Below are positions 24,252-34,227 of a DNA stretch of 64,000 nucleotides, in pieces; positions within the stretch are counted from its first letter, which is position 1; the number at the start of each line of letters is the position of its first letter. The stretch spans positions 8,122,001 through 8,186,000 of the forward strand of contig NZ_JADBEK010000001.1 in the NCBI RefSeq assembly GCF_014873145.1, given 5' to 3'. Under the pieces are notes generated by a model. That model saw nothing but the letters and a program-made list of their open reading frames with translations. It searched no databases and was not told the DNA's origin. Source of the stretch: Nonomuraea angiospora. Lineage in GTDB: Bacteria; Actinomycetota; Actinomycetes; Streptosporangiales; Streptosporangiaceae. The position numbers were made by a program, and so were the translations under genes.

Positions 24252-26212
24252 ATCGGGACCGTGGCGGTCAGCTCGAAGCAGTCGTCCTGCCGGGACACCG
24301 CCAGCCGCCCGTCGAGCGCCGTCAGCCGGGTGGTGAGGTTGCCGATCCCGGCCGAGCCGCGGCGTCCCTCCGCCGCGTGTGCCCCGTCGTTGCGCACGCT
24401 CAGCCGTACGGCGCCGCCCCGTACGGACGTCGTGATCGTGCAGCGGCGGGCCGAGCTGTGCCGCAGGACGTTGGTGACGGCCTCCCTGAGCACGATGCCG
24501 AGCGTGGTGTCGGCCTCCCCGCCGAGGGGGTCGTGGCCGAGGTCGAGCTGGACGTCGATGCCCGCGGTCGCCAGCAGCGCACGGGCCGACTCCGCCTCGG
24601 TGACCAGGGACAGCTCCCGGTGCCCGCCCGACACCGTCCGCAGGTCCCGCATCGCCTGCTCGGTCATCGACAGGACGTCGTCCAGCTCCTTGCGCGCCCG
24701 TTCGGCGTCGAGGCGGCGGGCGAGCTCGCACTTGAGCAGGATCGCCGCCAGGGTGTGCCCGAGGAGGTCGTGCAGGTCACGGGCGGCACGCAGGCGTTCC
24801 TCGACGACGGCCGCGCGGGCCGGGCCGTCCCGCGACTCGTGCAGCTCCCTGGCCAGCTGGGCGAGCTTGAGCAGCCCGTACACGACCAGGCCGGTCACGA
24901 CCGTGCTGATCGCGTAGTTGACGGTCACCGGGACCGGCAGGCCGAGCAGCACGCCGGCCGCCGCCACCACCGCGACGATGGCCGCCACCAGCGGCAGCGC
25001 CGCCGCCCACGGGAAGGCCAGCAGGATCGGCCCCGCCAGGAATCCCGCCACTCCCAGCCACGTCTGCCCGAACAGCGGGATCGGCGCGAACGTCAGCACC
25101 GCCATGATCGACAGCGCCACCGGGTGCCGCCCCTCGACCGATCGCAGCTGCATGAAGACGATGACGGCCAGCGGGACCGCCGGCCACAGCGAGCCGGCCA
25201 CCAGCAGCGCCTTGGCCGAGAACCCCACCAGCACGGCCGCCAGCAGCGCCATCGGCAGCACGCTGCCGCCCGTGTCGGGGACGGGCTCGGTGACCGTGGC
25301 GGGCAGCCTCGCCTCCACCGTCACCAGGGCGTCGTCGGTGAGCCCGACGGCGAGCGTGCCGCCGGCCGCCTCGACCTGGGCCGGCAGGTCGCCCAGGCTC
25401 TCGTCGCCGGCCGTGCGGGCGCCGTCGTGGGAGACGCGCAGCCGTACCGTGCCCGCCTCCGTGAAGGTCTCGATGCGGCAGGTGGTGGCCGTGCGCCGCC
25501 GTACGATCTCCGTCACGGCCTCCCGGAGCACCGCCGCCAGGAGCGCTCCCGCGGGACCCAGCGGCTCGGCGTGCCCGATGCGCACGTCCACGGTGACGCC
25601 CGCGGCGGTCAGCATGGCCTTGGCGGTGGTGGTCTCGGGGGCCAGGGACATGGCCCGGTAGCTCGCCGCCGCCGCCCTGGCCTCGGCCAGCGAGCGGCGG
25701 GCGGTCTCCACGTCGGGGTCGCCCCTCCGGGCGCCGTCGGCGATGGCGGCCAGCGCCCTGCCCAGGCCCGCGCTCAGCTCGGCGGCGATGCGCAGCCGCT
25801 CCTCGGCCGCCGCCGTCACCGCCAGGGCGAGCCTGGCCGCGTTCACCTCGTCGATCCGGTCGATCATTCTCGTCAGGCCGTAGACGACCAGGGAGATCAG
25901 CACCATGCTGATCACCGGGTCGGCGGGGCCGAGCAGCGCGGCGCTCGCCGCCACCGCCAGGGCGAGCGGCCACAGCCGGGTCAGCAGCAACGTCCCGCCG
26001 ACGAAGCCGAGCACGCCGACGGAGGAGCCGGTCAGCAGGACCGACCCGTACGCCAGGACGGCCTGGAGGGGGACCAGCCACCACGACCGCCACCGGGCGA
26101 AGGCGACCTGCACCCCGAACACGGCCGGCGCCAGGGGCGAGCCGGCGGCCGCATAGACGCTCGCGAAGCCCGCGAACACCACGACTACGATCAGCATCGC
26201 CCGCTTGTGCAC
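24248..26212 (-). CDS. Tandem double histidine kinase with one decayed kinase module
   Basis: A 654-residue membrane kinase made of two similar halves. Each has a bundle of membrane helices (about 5-115 and 318-450) then a HisKA_3-type dimerisation helix and ATPase domain. The second half is intact: R-D-L-H-D-L-L-G-H with H481, N-box V-L-R-E-A-V-T-N-V-L-R-H (N581) and G-box G-I-G-N near 622-625. The first half aligns but has lost key residues: A-E-L-S-A-G-L-G-R has Ser147 in place of His, the N-box has Glu235 in place of Asn, and the glycine box is gone. The first module is probably a pseudokinase or sensor scaffold. Partner is likely the convergent NarL regulator. Confidence 0.88.
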   Translation of the reverse strand: MHKRAMLIVVVVFAGFASVYAAAGSPLAPAVFGVQVAFARWRSWWLVPLQAVLAYGSVLLTGSSVGVLGFVGGTLLLTRLWPLALAVAASAALLGPADPVISMVLISLVVYGLTRMIDRIDEVNAARLALAVTAAAEERLRIAAELSAGLGRALAAIADGARRGDPDVETARRSLAEARAAAASYRAMSLAPETTTAKAMLTAAGVTVDVRIGHAEPLGPAGALLAAVLREAVTEIVRRRTATTCRIETFTEAGTVRLRVSHDGARTAGDESLGDLPAQVEAAGGTLAVGLTDDALVTVEARLPATVTEPVPDTGGSVLPMALLAAVLVGFSAKALLVAGSLWPAVPLAVIVFMQLRSVEGRHPVALSIMAVLTFAPIPLFGQTWLGVAGFLAGPILLAFPWAAALPLVAAIVAVVAAAGVLLGLPVPVTVNYAISTVVTGLVVYGLLKLAQLARELHESRDGPARAAVVEERLRAARDLHDLLGHTLAAILLKCELARRLDAERARKELDDVLSMTEQAMRDLRTVSGGHRELSLVTEAESARALLATAGIDVQLDLGHDPLGGEADTTLGIVLREAVTNVLRHSSARRCTITTSVRGGAVRLSVRNDGAHAAEGRRGSAGIGNLTTRLTALDGRLAVSRQDDCFELTATVPI

Positions 26213-26245
26213 CCGAGCAGCCTAGGAGACGCCGGATGCCGGGCC

Positions 26246-27262
26246 TCAGGCGGAGGTCCCGACCGGAGCGGCGGCAACCTGCCGCCCGGCCGACGTCCTG
26301 GGCCCGCGGGCGGAGCCGGCCAGGACCGCGGCCGCGCAGGCCGACACCAGGCCGGCGAGAGCGGCGGCGGCGCCGAGCGTCAACGCGTCGGGGTGGACGA
26401 GGGCCTGCCCGCGCTGCGCCTGCCACAGCACCAGCCCGGTGAGCCCCGCGTACCCGAAGGCGGCGACGACCACCAGCGCGGTACGGGCGCCGGCGCCCGC
26501 GAGGGCCCGGAAGCGCCGGGCGAGCAGGCGCAGGCCGATCGCGACCAGCGGGAGCACCTGCAGGGCGTGCAGCCCGACGAAGTGCGCCACCCGCAGGTCG
26601 CCCGCGCCGCTCTCCCACCCGGTGACCGGCACGCCGGCGCCGCCGTCGGGCGCGCCGACACTGTGCGCGCCGATCGTGGTCAGGCTCAGCCCCCTGGCCA
26701 GCCCCTCCGCCTGGTCGGGGGTGGGAGCGGTCATCAGGTAGCCGACGGACATGCCGGCGAGCGAGATGGCCAGCCCCAGCGGGATCGCCCACGCCATCGC
26801 CCGGTCCAGGCGGCGCTGCGCCACCAGGAGGATCCCCATCCCGAAGGTCAGCAGCCAGCCCAGGTACGCGGCGCCACCCATGATCATGAAGACCGTCTCG
26901 TCCAGCCCGGTGGCGAAGTTGAAGTGGCTGCGCACGCCCCGGGCCGCCTGGAAGGTGATGGCCGTGATCTCCGGGAGGAGGAAGCCGCCCACGGTCACCG
27001 TGCCCAGCCACCACAGCGTCCGCCGCCACCGCTGAGCCTGGCCGATCATCCAGGCCAGCGTGAGCGCGTAGAGCCCGAGGGAGATCGCGAACTTGATCGG
27101 CTTGAGCCACACCCCGTGGCCCATCAGCGTCCGCCCGTCCACCGCGAGCCCGATCGCGCAGCCGACGGCCAGCACCGCCATCGCCGCCGCGCAGTAGCTG
27201 AGCGGACCATGCCACGCGGACGTGGTCTTCCGAAAGTCCCGGCGCTGGAGCAGGGCACCCAT
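26246..27262 (-). CDS. Polytopic membrane protein of unknown function
   Basis: A 338-residue integral membrane protein with about eight hydrophobic segments. Recognisable stretches are G-H-G-V-W-L-K-P-I-K-F-A-I-S and F-Q-A-A-R-G-V-R-S-H-F-N, which I have seen in uncharacterised actinobacterial membrane proteins. Several conserved histidines in or near membrane segments (S-H-F-N, V-A-H-F-V-G-L-H-A-L-Q) could bind heme or metal, but this is speculative. ATG 27262 is preferred to an upstream in-frame ATG at 27316. It follows the double kinase on the same strand after 33 bases. Confidence 0.65.
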   Translation of the reverse strand: MGALLQRRDFRKTTSAWHGPLSYCAAAMAVLAVGCAIGLAVDGRTLMGHGVWLKPIKFAISLGLYALTLAWMIGQAQRWRRTLWWLGTVTVGGFLLPEITAITFQAARGVRSHFNFATGLDETVFMIMGGAAYLGWLLTFGMGILLVAQRRLDRAMAWAIPLGLAISLAGMSVGYLMTAPTPDQAEGLARGLSLTTIGAHSVGAPDGGAGVPVTGWESGAGDLRVAHFVGLHALQVLPLVAIGLRLLARRFRALAGAGARTALVVVAAFGYAGLTGLVLWQAQRGQALVHPDALTLGAAAALAGLVSACAAAVLAGSARGPRTSAGRQVAAAPVGTSA

Positions 27263-27409
27263 GACGACTCCTTCACATCGACTGGATGCAACTCTGCTGG
27301 TCAGCGGCCTGCCCAACCAGAGACGTGATCACCGGCTCGGCATGATCTCGTCACGAATCGGGCATCTCTTTATGGCCGGGCCGAAAATGCGAAAACTGGG
27401 GTGACCGTT

Positions 27410-29323
27410 ATGGTGCTGGCGAAAAAGCCGGCCCCCACGGAAGGGACGCTGCGTTCCTGGTTGCTGGAGGGTTTGCAGACCGACCGGAAGCAGATCGAGC
27501 ACGGCCCCCATGTGAAGCACCCGTGGTGGCGGGTGATGTGCCTGACCGGCGTGGACTACTTCTCCACGCTGGGCTACCAGCCGGGCATCGCGGCGCTGGC
27601 GGCCGGGCTGCTCTCGCCGCTGGCCACGTTGTTCCTGGTGGCGCTCACGCTGCTGGGGGCGCTGCCGGTCTACCGCAGGGTCGCGGTCGAGAGCCCGTAC
27701 GGGCAGGGCTCGATCGCGATGCTGGAGAAGCTGGCGCCGCAGTGGTGGGGCAAGCTGTTCGTGCTGGCCCTGCTCGGCTTCGCGGCCACCGACTTCGTGA
27801 TCACGATGACGCTGTCGGCGGCGGACGCGACCGCGCACATCCTGGAGAACCCGTTCGCGCCGGCCTTCCTGGCCGGCCAGCGGGTCATCGTGACGCTCGT
27901 GCTGCTCGCCCTGCTCGGCGGCGTGTTCCTGATGGGCTTCACCGAGGCGATCGGCATCGCCGTGGTGCTCGTCTTCGTCTACCTGGCGCTGAACGCGGTC
28001 GTGGTCGCGACGGCCCTCGCGCACGTGCTGGAGGCCCCGCAGGTGGTCGTCGACTGGAAACGCGCGCTGAGCCTGGACTTCTCCAGCCCGCTGGCCATGA
28101 TCGGCCTGTCTCTGGTGGTCATGCCGAAGCTGGCGCTGGGCCTGTCCGGGTTCGAGACCGGCGTCGCGGTGATGCCGGTGGTCAAGGGCGAGATCAAGGA
28201 GCGGATCAAGGGCGCCAGGCGGATGCTCACCACCGCCGCGCTGATCATGAGCGTCTTCCTGATCCTCTCCAGCTTCGTCACCACCGTGCTCATCCCGCAC
28301 CGGGAGTTCGCGGAGGGCGGCAAGGCGAACGGCCGGGCGCTGGCCTACCTGGCGCACGAATATCTGGGCAACTGGTTCGGCACCGTGTACGACGTCTCCA
28401 CGATCGCCATCCTGTGGTTCGCCGGGGCCTCGGCGATGGCCGGGCTGATCAACCTGGTGCCGCGCTACCTGCCCCGGTACGGCATGGCGCCGGAGTGGAC
28501 GGGCGCGATCCGGCCGCTGGTGCTGGTGTTCTCGGTCATCGCGTTCGCCATCACGATCGCCTTCGACGCCGACGTGAACGCCCAGGGCGGCGCGTACGCC
28601 ACCGGCGTGCTCGTGCTCATGCTCTCGGCCGCGGTCGCGGTGACGTTGTCGGCGGGAAAACGGGGCGAGCACAAGGCCATGGTCGGGTTCGCGCTCATCT
28701 CCTTCGTCCTGGCCTACACCCTGATCGACAACGTCATCGAGCGGCCGGACGGCGTCAAGATCGCCTCGTTCTTCGTCGCGAGCATCGTCGGCCTCTCGGT
28801 GATCTCCCGCGCCACCCGCTCCACCGAGCTGCGGGTCACGGCGGTGCACCTGGACCCGCTGGCCGAGCAGTTCGTCAACGAGGCGGCGTGCGGCGAGATC
28901 CACGTGATCGCCAACGAGCCGCACCAGCGGGACCAGGCCGAGTACAACGACAAGCTGCGCGAGGCGTGGCTCACTCACCGGCTGCGTCCCGCGGAGCCCG
29001 TCCTGTTCGTGGAGGCGACGGTGCCGGACGCCTCGGAGTTCGAGTCGGAGCTGCACGTCAGAGGCGAGGAGCGGTTCGGCCACAAGATCCTGTCGGTCGA
29101 GACCTCCGCGGTGCCGAACGCGCTGGCCGCGCTGCTGCTGCATATGCGCGACCGCACCGGCTCCGTGCCGCACATCTACTTCCACTGGACCGAGGGCACT
29201 CCGGTCGTGGCGATGCTGCGGTACCTGGTCTTCGGCGGCGGTGACGTGCCGCCGGTGACCAGGGAGGTGCTGCGCCAGGCCGAGCCGGACCCTCAGCTGC
29301 GGCCGCGCGTCCACGTGGGCTGA
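27410..29323 (+). CDS. APC superfamily permease, possibly KimA-like potassium importer
   Basis: A 637-residue transporter with about 12 membrane helices (roughly 50-455) and a C-terminal cytosolic domain of about 150 residues. It begins with a soluble segment, then [17 protein letters not shown], an unwound-helix motif of the APC fold. Annotation pipelines would call it an amino acid permease. Its position just before kdp, and its large soluble tail, recall KimA, the APC-type K+/H+ symporter; this is inference. GGGGTGA six bases before ATG 27410 supports that start over GTG 27401. A terminator-like hairpin follows the stop. Confidence 0.72.
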   Translation: MVLAKKPAPTEGTLRSWLLEGLQTDRKQIEHGPHVKHPWWRVMCLTGVDYFSTLGYQPGIAALAAGLLSPLATLFLVALTLLGALPVYRRVAVESPYGQGSIAMLEKLAPQWWGKLFVLALLGFAATDFVITMTLSAADATAHILENPFAPAFLAGQRVIVTLVLLALLGGVFLMGFTEAIGIAVVLVFVYLALNAVVVATALAHVLEAPQVVVDWKRALSLDFSSPLAMIGLSLVVMPKLALGLSGFETGVAVMPVVKGEIKERIKGARRMLTTAALIMSVFLILSSFVTTVLIPHREFAEGGKANGRALAYLAHEYLGNWFGTVYDVSTIAILWFAGASAMAGLINLVPRYLPRYGMAPEWTGAIRPLVLVFSVIAFAITIAFDADVNAQGGAYATGVLVLMLSAAVAVTLSAGKRGEHKAMVGFALISFVLAYTLIDNVIERPDGVKIASFFVASIVGLSVISRATRSTELRVTAVHLDPLAEQFVNEAACGEIHVIANEPHQRDQAEYNDKLREAWLTHRLRPAEPVLFVEATVPDASEFESELHVRGEERFGHKILSVETSAVPNALAALLLHMRDRTGSVPHIYFHWTEGTPVVAMLRYLVFGGGDVPPVTREVLRQAEPDPQLRPRVHVG

Positions 29324-29325
29324 CC

Positions 29326-29367
29326 GCGGGGGTCGTGTACGGATCACGTCAAGAATCAACCCCCCGC
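29326..29367 (+). terminator. Hairpin after the APC permease
   Basis: GCGGGGGT (29326-29333) pairs with ACCCCCCGC (29359-29367) with one bulge; the 25-base loop carries a small internal CGTG/CACG stem. It separates the permease from the kdp operon. Confidence 0.5.
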
Positions 29368-29477
29368 CGTATGAAACCCGTCAAGAACGGCAAAACGGGC
29401 TTATTTCCGGGTTTTCCTTGCTCAAGAGCCGCTCATCTCGGGCGGTGGGAAACAGGTTCCGGAGTTGAGGAGTGGGG

Positions 29478-29561
29478 ATGGCCGACGTCATCTTCGTCGC
29501 CCTGACGATCGCGATCTTCGTGATCTTCGGGCTGGTCGTCAAGGCGGTGGAGCACCTGTGA
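29478..29561 (+). CDS. 27-residue membrane peptide preceding kdpF
   Basis: The short frame reads [27 protein letters not shown]: a single membrane helix with a polar end. GGAGTTGAGGAGTGGGG lies upstream. Its TGA overlaps the GTG of kdpF (GTGA), so the two are coupled. Similar tiny frames precede kdpF or kdpA in other actinomycetes as I recall. It could be a second small Kdp subunit or a leader peptide. It was missed by length cut-offs. Confidence 0.65.
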   Translation: MADVIFVALTIAIFVIFGLVVKAVEHL

Positions 29562-29647
29562 GTGCTGTCAACGCCGCCGGCCTGGCCGTGGTCGCCGGGC
29601 TGGTGATCTTCATGGTCGTGGCCCTGCTGTTCCCGGAGCGCTTCTGA
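29558..29647 (+). CDS. kdpF: Potassium-transporting ATPase subunit KdpF
   Basis: A 29-residue single-helix peptide ending L-L-F-P-E-R-F, a pattern typical of KdpF (compare A-L-L-x-P-E-R-F endings). KdpF stabilises the KdpABC complex in the membrane. The start is GTG inside the stop of the preceding peptide; the stop TGA shares one base with the kdpA ATG. Confidence 0.85.
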   Translation: MSAVNAAGLAVVAGLVIFMVVALLFPERF

Positions 29648-31308
29648 TGAGCACGACCGCCGCAGGGATGATCTTCATCGCCTCCCTGATCGCCGCTCTG
29701 GCCCTCGTGCACAAGCCGTTCGGCGACTACATGTACCGGGTCTACTCGAGCGCCAGGCACAACGCCGTCGAGCGCGTGATCTACCGGTTGCTCGGGGTGC
29801 GCGCGGACGCCGAGCAGAGCTGGGGCGTCTACGCGCGCAGCCTGCTGGCGTTCTCGCTGATCTCGATCCTCTTCGTGTACGCCGTGCAGCGGCTGCAGGA
29901 CAAGCTGCCGCTCAGCGTCGGGATGAAGCCGGTCACCGACCACATCGCCTGGAACACGGCGGTCAGCTTCGTCACCAACACCAACTGGCAGGCCTACTCC
30001 GGCGAGTCCACGATGGGCCACCTGACCCAGATGGCCGCGCTGGCGGTGCAGAACTTCGTGTCGGCGTCGGTGGGCATGGCCGTGGCCATCGCCCTGGTGC
30101 GCGGGTTCGCCCGGCGCAGCTCCGACACCATCGGCAACTTCTGGGTGGACCTGGTCCGCGGTTCGCTGCGGATCCTGCTGCCGATCGCCTTCGTCGGCGC
30201 CCTCGTCCTGGTGGCCGGCGGGCTGATCCAGAACTTCTCCGGCCCGCACGAGGTCACCACGCTGACCGGCCACACCCAGTCGATCACCGGCGGCCCGGTG
30301 GCCTCGCAGGAGGTCATCAAGGAGCTGGGCACCAACGGCGGCGGCTTCTACAACGCCAACTCGTCCCACCCGTTCGAGAACGCCACCACCTGGACGAACT
30401 GGCTGGAGATCTTCCTGATCCTGGTGATCCCGTTCACGCTGACGCGCACCTTCGGCAAGATGGTCGGGCAGGTCCGGCAGGGGTACGCGATCCTCGCCGT
30501 GATGGGCGTGATCGCGCTGGCCAGCGTGCTGCTCACCAACGTCTTCGAGCTGGGCGGGCACGCGACCGTGCCGCAGGCCGCCGGGGCGGCGATGGAGGGC
30601 AAGGAGGTCCGCTTCGGCGTCTCCAACTCCGCCACCTTCGCCGCCGCCACCACGCTGACCAGCACCGGCGCGGTGAACTCGTTCCACGACTCCTACACGC
30701 CGTTCGGCGGCATGATGACGCTGTTCAACATGATGCTGGGCGAGGTCGCGCCCGGCGGGGTCGGCTCGGGCCTGTACGGCATGCTGATCCTGGCCGTGAT
30801 CACGGTGTTCGTGGCGGGCCTGATGGTCGGCCGCACCCCCGAATACCTGGGCAAGAAGATCGGCTCCCGCGAGATCAAGCTGGCCTCGCTGTACTTCCTG
30901 GTCACGCCGGTGCTGGTGCTGATCGGCACGGCGTCCGCCATGGGCTCGGCGCAGCAGCGGGCGAGCATGCTGAACTCGGGCCCGCACGGCCTGTCCGAAG
31001 TGCTGTACGCGTTCACCAGCGCCTCCAACAACAACGGGTCCGCCTTCGCCGGGATCACCGTCAACACCCCCTGGTACGACGTGGCGCTCGGCCTGTGCAT
31101 GGCCTTCGGCCGGTTCCTGCCGATCATCCTGGTGCTGGCGCTGGCCGGTTCGCTGGCCGCGCAGGCGCCGGTCCCCGAGAGCGCCGGCACGCTGCCGACG
31201 CACCGGCCGCAGTTCGTCGGCATGGTCGTCGGCGTGACGATCATCCTGGTCGCCCTCACCTTCCTCCCGGCGCTCGCGCTCGGCCCCATCGCAGAAGGAC
31301 TGTCCTGA
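29647..31308 (+). CDS. kdpA: Potassium-transporting ATPase subunit A
   Basis: The 553-residue channel-like subunit that selects and conducts K+ in the KdpFABC pump. It has about ten membrane helices and the expected pore-loop sequences: [28 protein letters not shown] and [10 protein letters not shown]. Length is normal (550-600). It is overlapped by kdpF and followed by kdpB after one base. Confidence 0.96.
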   Translation: MSTTAAGMIFIASLIAALALVHKPFGDYMYRVYSSARHNAVERVIYRLLGVRADAEQSWGVYARSLLAFSLISILFVYAVQRLQDKLPLSVGMKPVTDHIAWNTAVSFVTNTNWQAYSGESTMGHLTQMAALAVQNFVSASVGMAVAIALVRGFARRSSDTIGNFWVDLVRGSLRILLPIAFVGALVLVAGGLIQNFSGPHEVTTLTGHTQSITGGPVASQEVIKELGTNGGGFYNANSSHPFENATTWTNWLEIFLILVIPFTLTRTFGKMVGQVRQGYAILAVMGVIALASVLLTNVFELGGHATVPQAAGAAMEGKEVRFGVSNSATFAAATTLTSTGAVNSFHDSYTPFGGMMTLFNMMLGEVAPGGVGSGLYGMLILAVITVFVAGLMVGRTPEYLGKKIGSREIKLASLYFLVTPVLVLIGTASAMGSAQQRASMLNSGPHGLSEVLYAFTSASNNNGSAFAGITVNTPWYDVALGLCMAFGRFLPIILVLALAGSLAAQAPVPESAGTLPTHRPQFVGMVVGVTIILVALTFLPALALGPIAEGLS

Positions 31309-31309
31309 C

Positions 31310-33406
31310 ATGTCATCCCCCGCGCTCAAGAAGGCGGAGCGGAACGGCCGCGTGGGCGGCGGTCTGCTCGACCCGAAACAGCTGCTGACGTCGCTGCCGG
31401 ACGCGTTGAAGAAGCTCAACCCGGCGACGCTGTGGCGTAACCCGGTGATGTTCATCGTCGAGGTCGGCGCCGTGTTCACCACGGTGCTGGCGATCCTCGA
31501 CCCCTCGTTCTTCGCCTGGGCCATCGTGGTCTGGCTCTGGCTGACCGCCGTCTTCGCCAACCTGGCCGAGGCCGTCGCCGAGGGACGCGGCAAGGCGCAG
31601 GCGGCCACGTTGCGCAAGGCCAAGACCGACACTCAGGCCCGCCGCCTCAGGAGCCGCGCGTCCGCGGACTGGGACGTGGTCGCGGCGCCCGAGCTGCGGC
31701 AGGGCGACTTCGTGATCGTCGAGGCCGGGGAGACCATCCCCGGCGACGGCGACGTGGTCGAGGGCATCGCCTCGGTGGACGAGTCGGCCATCACCGGCGA
31801 ATCCGCCCCGGTGATCCGCGAGTCCGGCGGCGACCGTTCGGCGGTCACGGGCGGCACCAGGGTGCTGTCCGACCGGATCGTCGTCCAGATCACCCAGAAG
31901 CCCGGCGAGAGCTTCATCGACCGCATGATCGCCCTGGTCGAGGGGGCGAACCGGCAGAAGACGCCGAACGAGATCGCCCTCAACATCCTGCTGGCGGCCC
32001 TGACGATCATCTTCCTGGTGGCCACCGTCACCATGCAGCCGCTGGCCATCTACTCCAAGCTCACCAACCCGGGCGTGCCCGACTCGCTCGCGCTCACCTC
32101 CGACGGCGTCGCCGGCGTGGTGCTGGTGTCGCTGCTGGTGTGCCTGATCCCGACCACGATCGGCGCGCTGCTGTCGGCCATCGGCATCGCGGGCATGGAC
32201 CGCCTGGTCCAGCGCAACGTGCTGGCGATGAGCGGGCGCGCGGTCGAGGCCGCCGGCGACGTGTCCACGCTGCTGCTGGACAAGACCGGCACGATCACCC
32301 TGGGAAACCGGCAGGCGTCGGAGTTCGTCCCCGTGGAGGGCGTCACCGAGGCCGAGCTCGCCGAGGCCGCGCAGCTGTCCAGCCTGGCCGACGAGACCCC
32401 CGAGGGCCGCTCGATCGTCGTCTTCGCCAAGCAGCGCTACGGCCTGCGCGAGCGGGAGATCCACGGCGCCGAATGGGTGCAGTTCACCGCCCAGACCCGC
32501 ATGTCCGGGGTCAACCTGGGCGAGCGGCAGGTCCGCAAGGGCGCGGCGACCGCGGTGATGAAGTGGGTCCGCGACCGGGGCGGCCACCCCACCGACGAGG
32601 TCGGGCACATCGTGGACGGCATCTCCGGCTCCGGCGGCACCCCGCTGGTCGTCGCGGAGAAGGGCCGCGTGCTCGGGGTCATCCACCTCAAGGACGTGGT
32701 CAAGCAGGGCATGCGCGAACGCTTCGACGAGATGCGCCGCATGGGCATCCGCACCGTCATGATCACCGGCGACAACCCGCTGACCGCCAAGGCCATCGCG
32801 GACGAGGCCGGCGTGGACGACTTCCTGGCCGAGGCCACCCCCGAGGACAAGCTCGCCCTGATCAGGAAGGAGCAGCAGGGCGGCCGCCTGGTCGCGATGA
32901 CCGGCGACGGCACCAACGACGCCCCCGCCCTGGCCCAGTCGGACGTCGGCGTGGCGATGAACACCGGCACCTCGGCCGCCAAGGAGGCCGGGAACATGGT
33001 GGACCTCGACTCCAACCCGACCAAGCTGATCGAGATCGTCGAGATCGGCAAGCAGCTGCTCATCACCCGCGGCGCGCTGACCACGTTCTCCATCGCCAAC
33101 GACATCGCGAAGTACTTCGCGATCATCCCGGCCATGTTCGCGGCCGTCTACCCGGGCCTGGACGCCCTGAACGTCATGCGCCTGGCCAGCCCGCAGTCGG
33201 CGATCCTGTCCGCGGTCGTGTTCAACGCCCTGGTCATCATCGCGCTGATCCCGCTGGCGCTGCGCGGCGTCCGGTACCGGCCCTCCAGCGCCTCCAAGCT
33301 GCTCTCGCGCAACCTCTACGTCTACGGCCTGGGCGGCATCGTCGCGCCGTTCGCCGGCATCAAGATCATCGACCTGTTCATTCAGTTTCTTCCGGGGATG
33401 TCGTAA
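31310..33406 (+). CDS. kdpB: Potassium-transporting ATPase subunit B
   Basis: The 698-residue P-type ATPase subunit that hydrolyses ATP. The phosphorylation motif [10 protein letters not shown] begins at about D324; the actuator motif S-A-I-T-G-E-S is near 161-167 and the hinge motif [11 protein letters not shown] near 530-540. All are intact, so the pump should be active. The stop TAA shares a base with the kdpC ATG. Confidence 0.97.
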   Translation: MSSPALKKAERNGRVGGGLLDPKQLLTSLPDALKKLNPATLWRNPVMFIVEVGAVFTTVLAILDPSFFAWAIVVWLWLTAVFANLAEAVAEGRGKAQAATLRKAKTDTQARRLRSRASADWDVVAAPELRQGDFVIVEAGETIPGDGDVVEGIASVDESAITGESAPVIRESGGDRSAVTGGTRVLSDRIVVQITQKPGESFIDRMIALVEGANRQKTPNEIALNILLAALTIIFLVATVTMQPLAIYSKLTNPGVPDSLALTSDGVAGVVLVSLLVCLIPTTIGALLSAIGIAGMDRLVQRNVLAMSGRAVEAAGDVSTLLLDKTGTITLGNRQASEFVPVEGVTEAELAEAAQLSSLADETPEGRSIVVFAKQRYGLREREIHGAEWVQFTAQTRMSGVNLGERQVRKGAATAVMKWVRDRGGHPTDEVGHIVDGISGSGGTPLVVAEKGRVLGVIHLKDVVKQGMRERFDEMRRMGIRTVMITGDNPLTAKAIADEAGVDDFLAEATPEDKLALIRKEQQGGRLVAMTGDGTNDAPALAQSDVGVAMNTGTSAAKEAGNMVDLDSNPTKLIEIVEIGKQLLITRGALTTFSIANDIAKYFAIIPAMFAAVYPGLDALNVMRLASPQSAILSAVVFNALVIIALIPLALRGVRYRPSSASKLLSRNLYVYGLGGIVAPFAGIKIIDLFIQFLPGMS

Positions 33407-34227
33407 TGGACCGTCTACCCAGCTGGCTGCGCCGGCATCTGGCCGCGATCAGGGCCGTGGCCGTCCTGACCGTGCTGCTCGGCCTGATCTACCCGCTGGC
33501 CACCACCGGGATCGCGCAGGCGCTGTTCAACGGCAAGGCCAACGGCTCGATCGGGCGGGCCGGCAGCGCGATCATCGGCCAGTCCTTCACCGACGCCGGC
33601 GGCAACCCGGTGAAGAAGTACTTCCAGTCCCGCCCGTCGGCCGCCGGCGACGGCTACGACCCGACCTCGACCGGGGCGAGCAACCTGGGCCCCGAGGACG
33701 TCGTCGATGTGCTGCCGGTGCCGGGCGCCGAGGGCAGGCAGTCGCTGCTGACGCAGGTGTGCGCCCGGTCCAAGGTGGTCGGCGAGCTGGAGGGCGTCAG
33801 CGGCGCCCGCCCGTACTGCACCCCTGACGGGGTCGGCGCGGTGCTGAAGGTCTTCCCCGGCAGGGCGGTCAGCGTCAACCAGGCCTGCCCCGCCGCCCCC
33901 TTCGTCGCCACCTACCAGGGGCTGAAGGTGGAGTGCGCCAAGCCCGGCGAGGACTACGCCGCCGGCCGGACCGTGCCCGTGCGCGGCGAGGTGGGCAAGG
34001 TGCCGGTGCCCCCCGACGCGGTGACCGCCAGCGGCTCCGGCCTCGACCCGCACATCTCCGTCGCCTACGCCGAGCTCCAGGCGCCCCGCGTGGCCAGGGA
34101 ACGCGGCCTGCCCCTCGACAGGGTCAAGGCGCTTATCGACGAGAACACGACCGGCCGGGTGCTCGGCTTCATGGGCGAACCCGCCGTCAACGTGCTCGAA
34201 CTCAACCTGGCGCTGGACCGGTCATGA
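33406..34227 (+). CDS. kdpC: Potassium-transporting ATPase subunit C, with inserted Cys-containing region
   Basis: A 273-residue subunit C with one N-terminal membrane helix (about 15-36). The usual signature G-Y-D-P-T-S-T-G-A-S-N-L-G and the C-terminal D-P-H-I-S-V-A-Y-A ... N-V-L-E-L-N are present. KdpC is typically about 190-220 residues; here an insertion at about 115-195 adds four cysteines (V-C-A-R, P-Y-C-T, Q-A-C-P and E-C-A-K). An extracytoplasmic position would allow disulphides. A similar enlargement is known to me in some actinomycetes. kdpD starts inside the stop (ATGA). Confidence 0.93.
   Translation: MDRLPSWLRRHLAAIRAVAVLTVLLGLIYPLATTGIAQALFNGKANGSIGRAGSAIIGQSFTDAGGNPVKKYFQSRPSAAGDGYDPTSTGASNLGPEDVVDVLPVPGAEGRQSLLTQVCARSKVVGELEGVSGARPYCTPDGVGAVLKVFPGRAVSVNQACPAAPFVATYQGLKVECAKPGEDYAAGRTVPVRGEVGKVPVPPDAVTASGSGLDPHISVAYAELQAPRVARERGLPLDRVKALIDENTTGRVLGFMGEPAVNVLELNLALDRS

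Noticed and set aside
24044..27328. 1094-residue plus-strand frame opposite the double kinase
   Set aside because: Same type of GC-driven shadow; the minus-strand frame carries intact kinase motifs.
29324..29477. Possible c-di-AMP (ydaO-type) riboswitch before kdp
   Set aside because: Searched by eye for the conserved riboswitch cores; they are absent. Only a terminator-like hairpin and an ordinary leader are visible.
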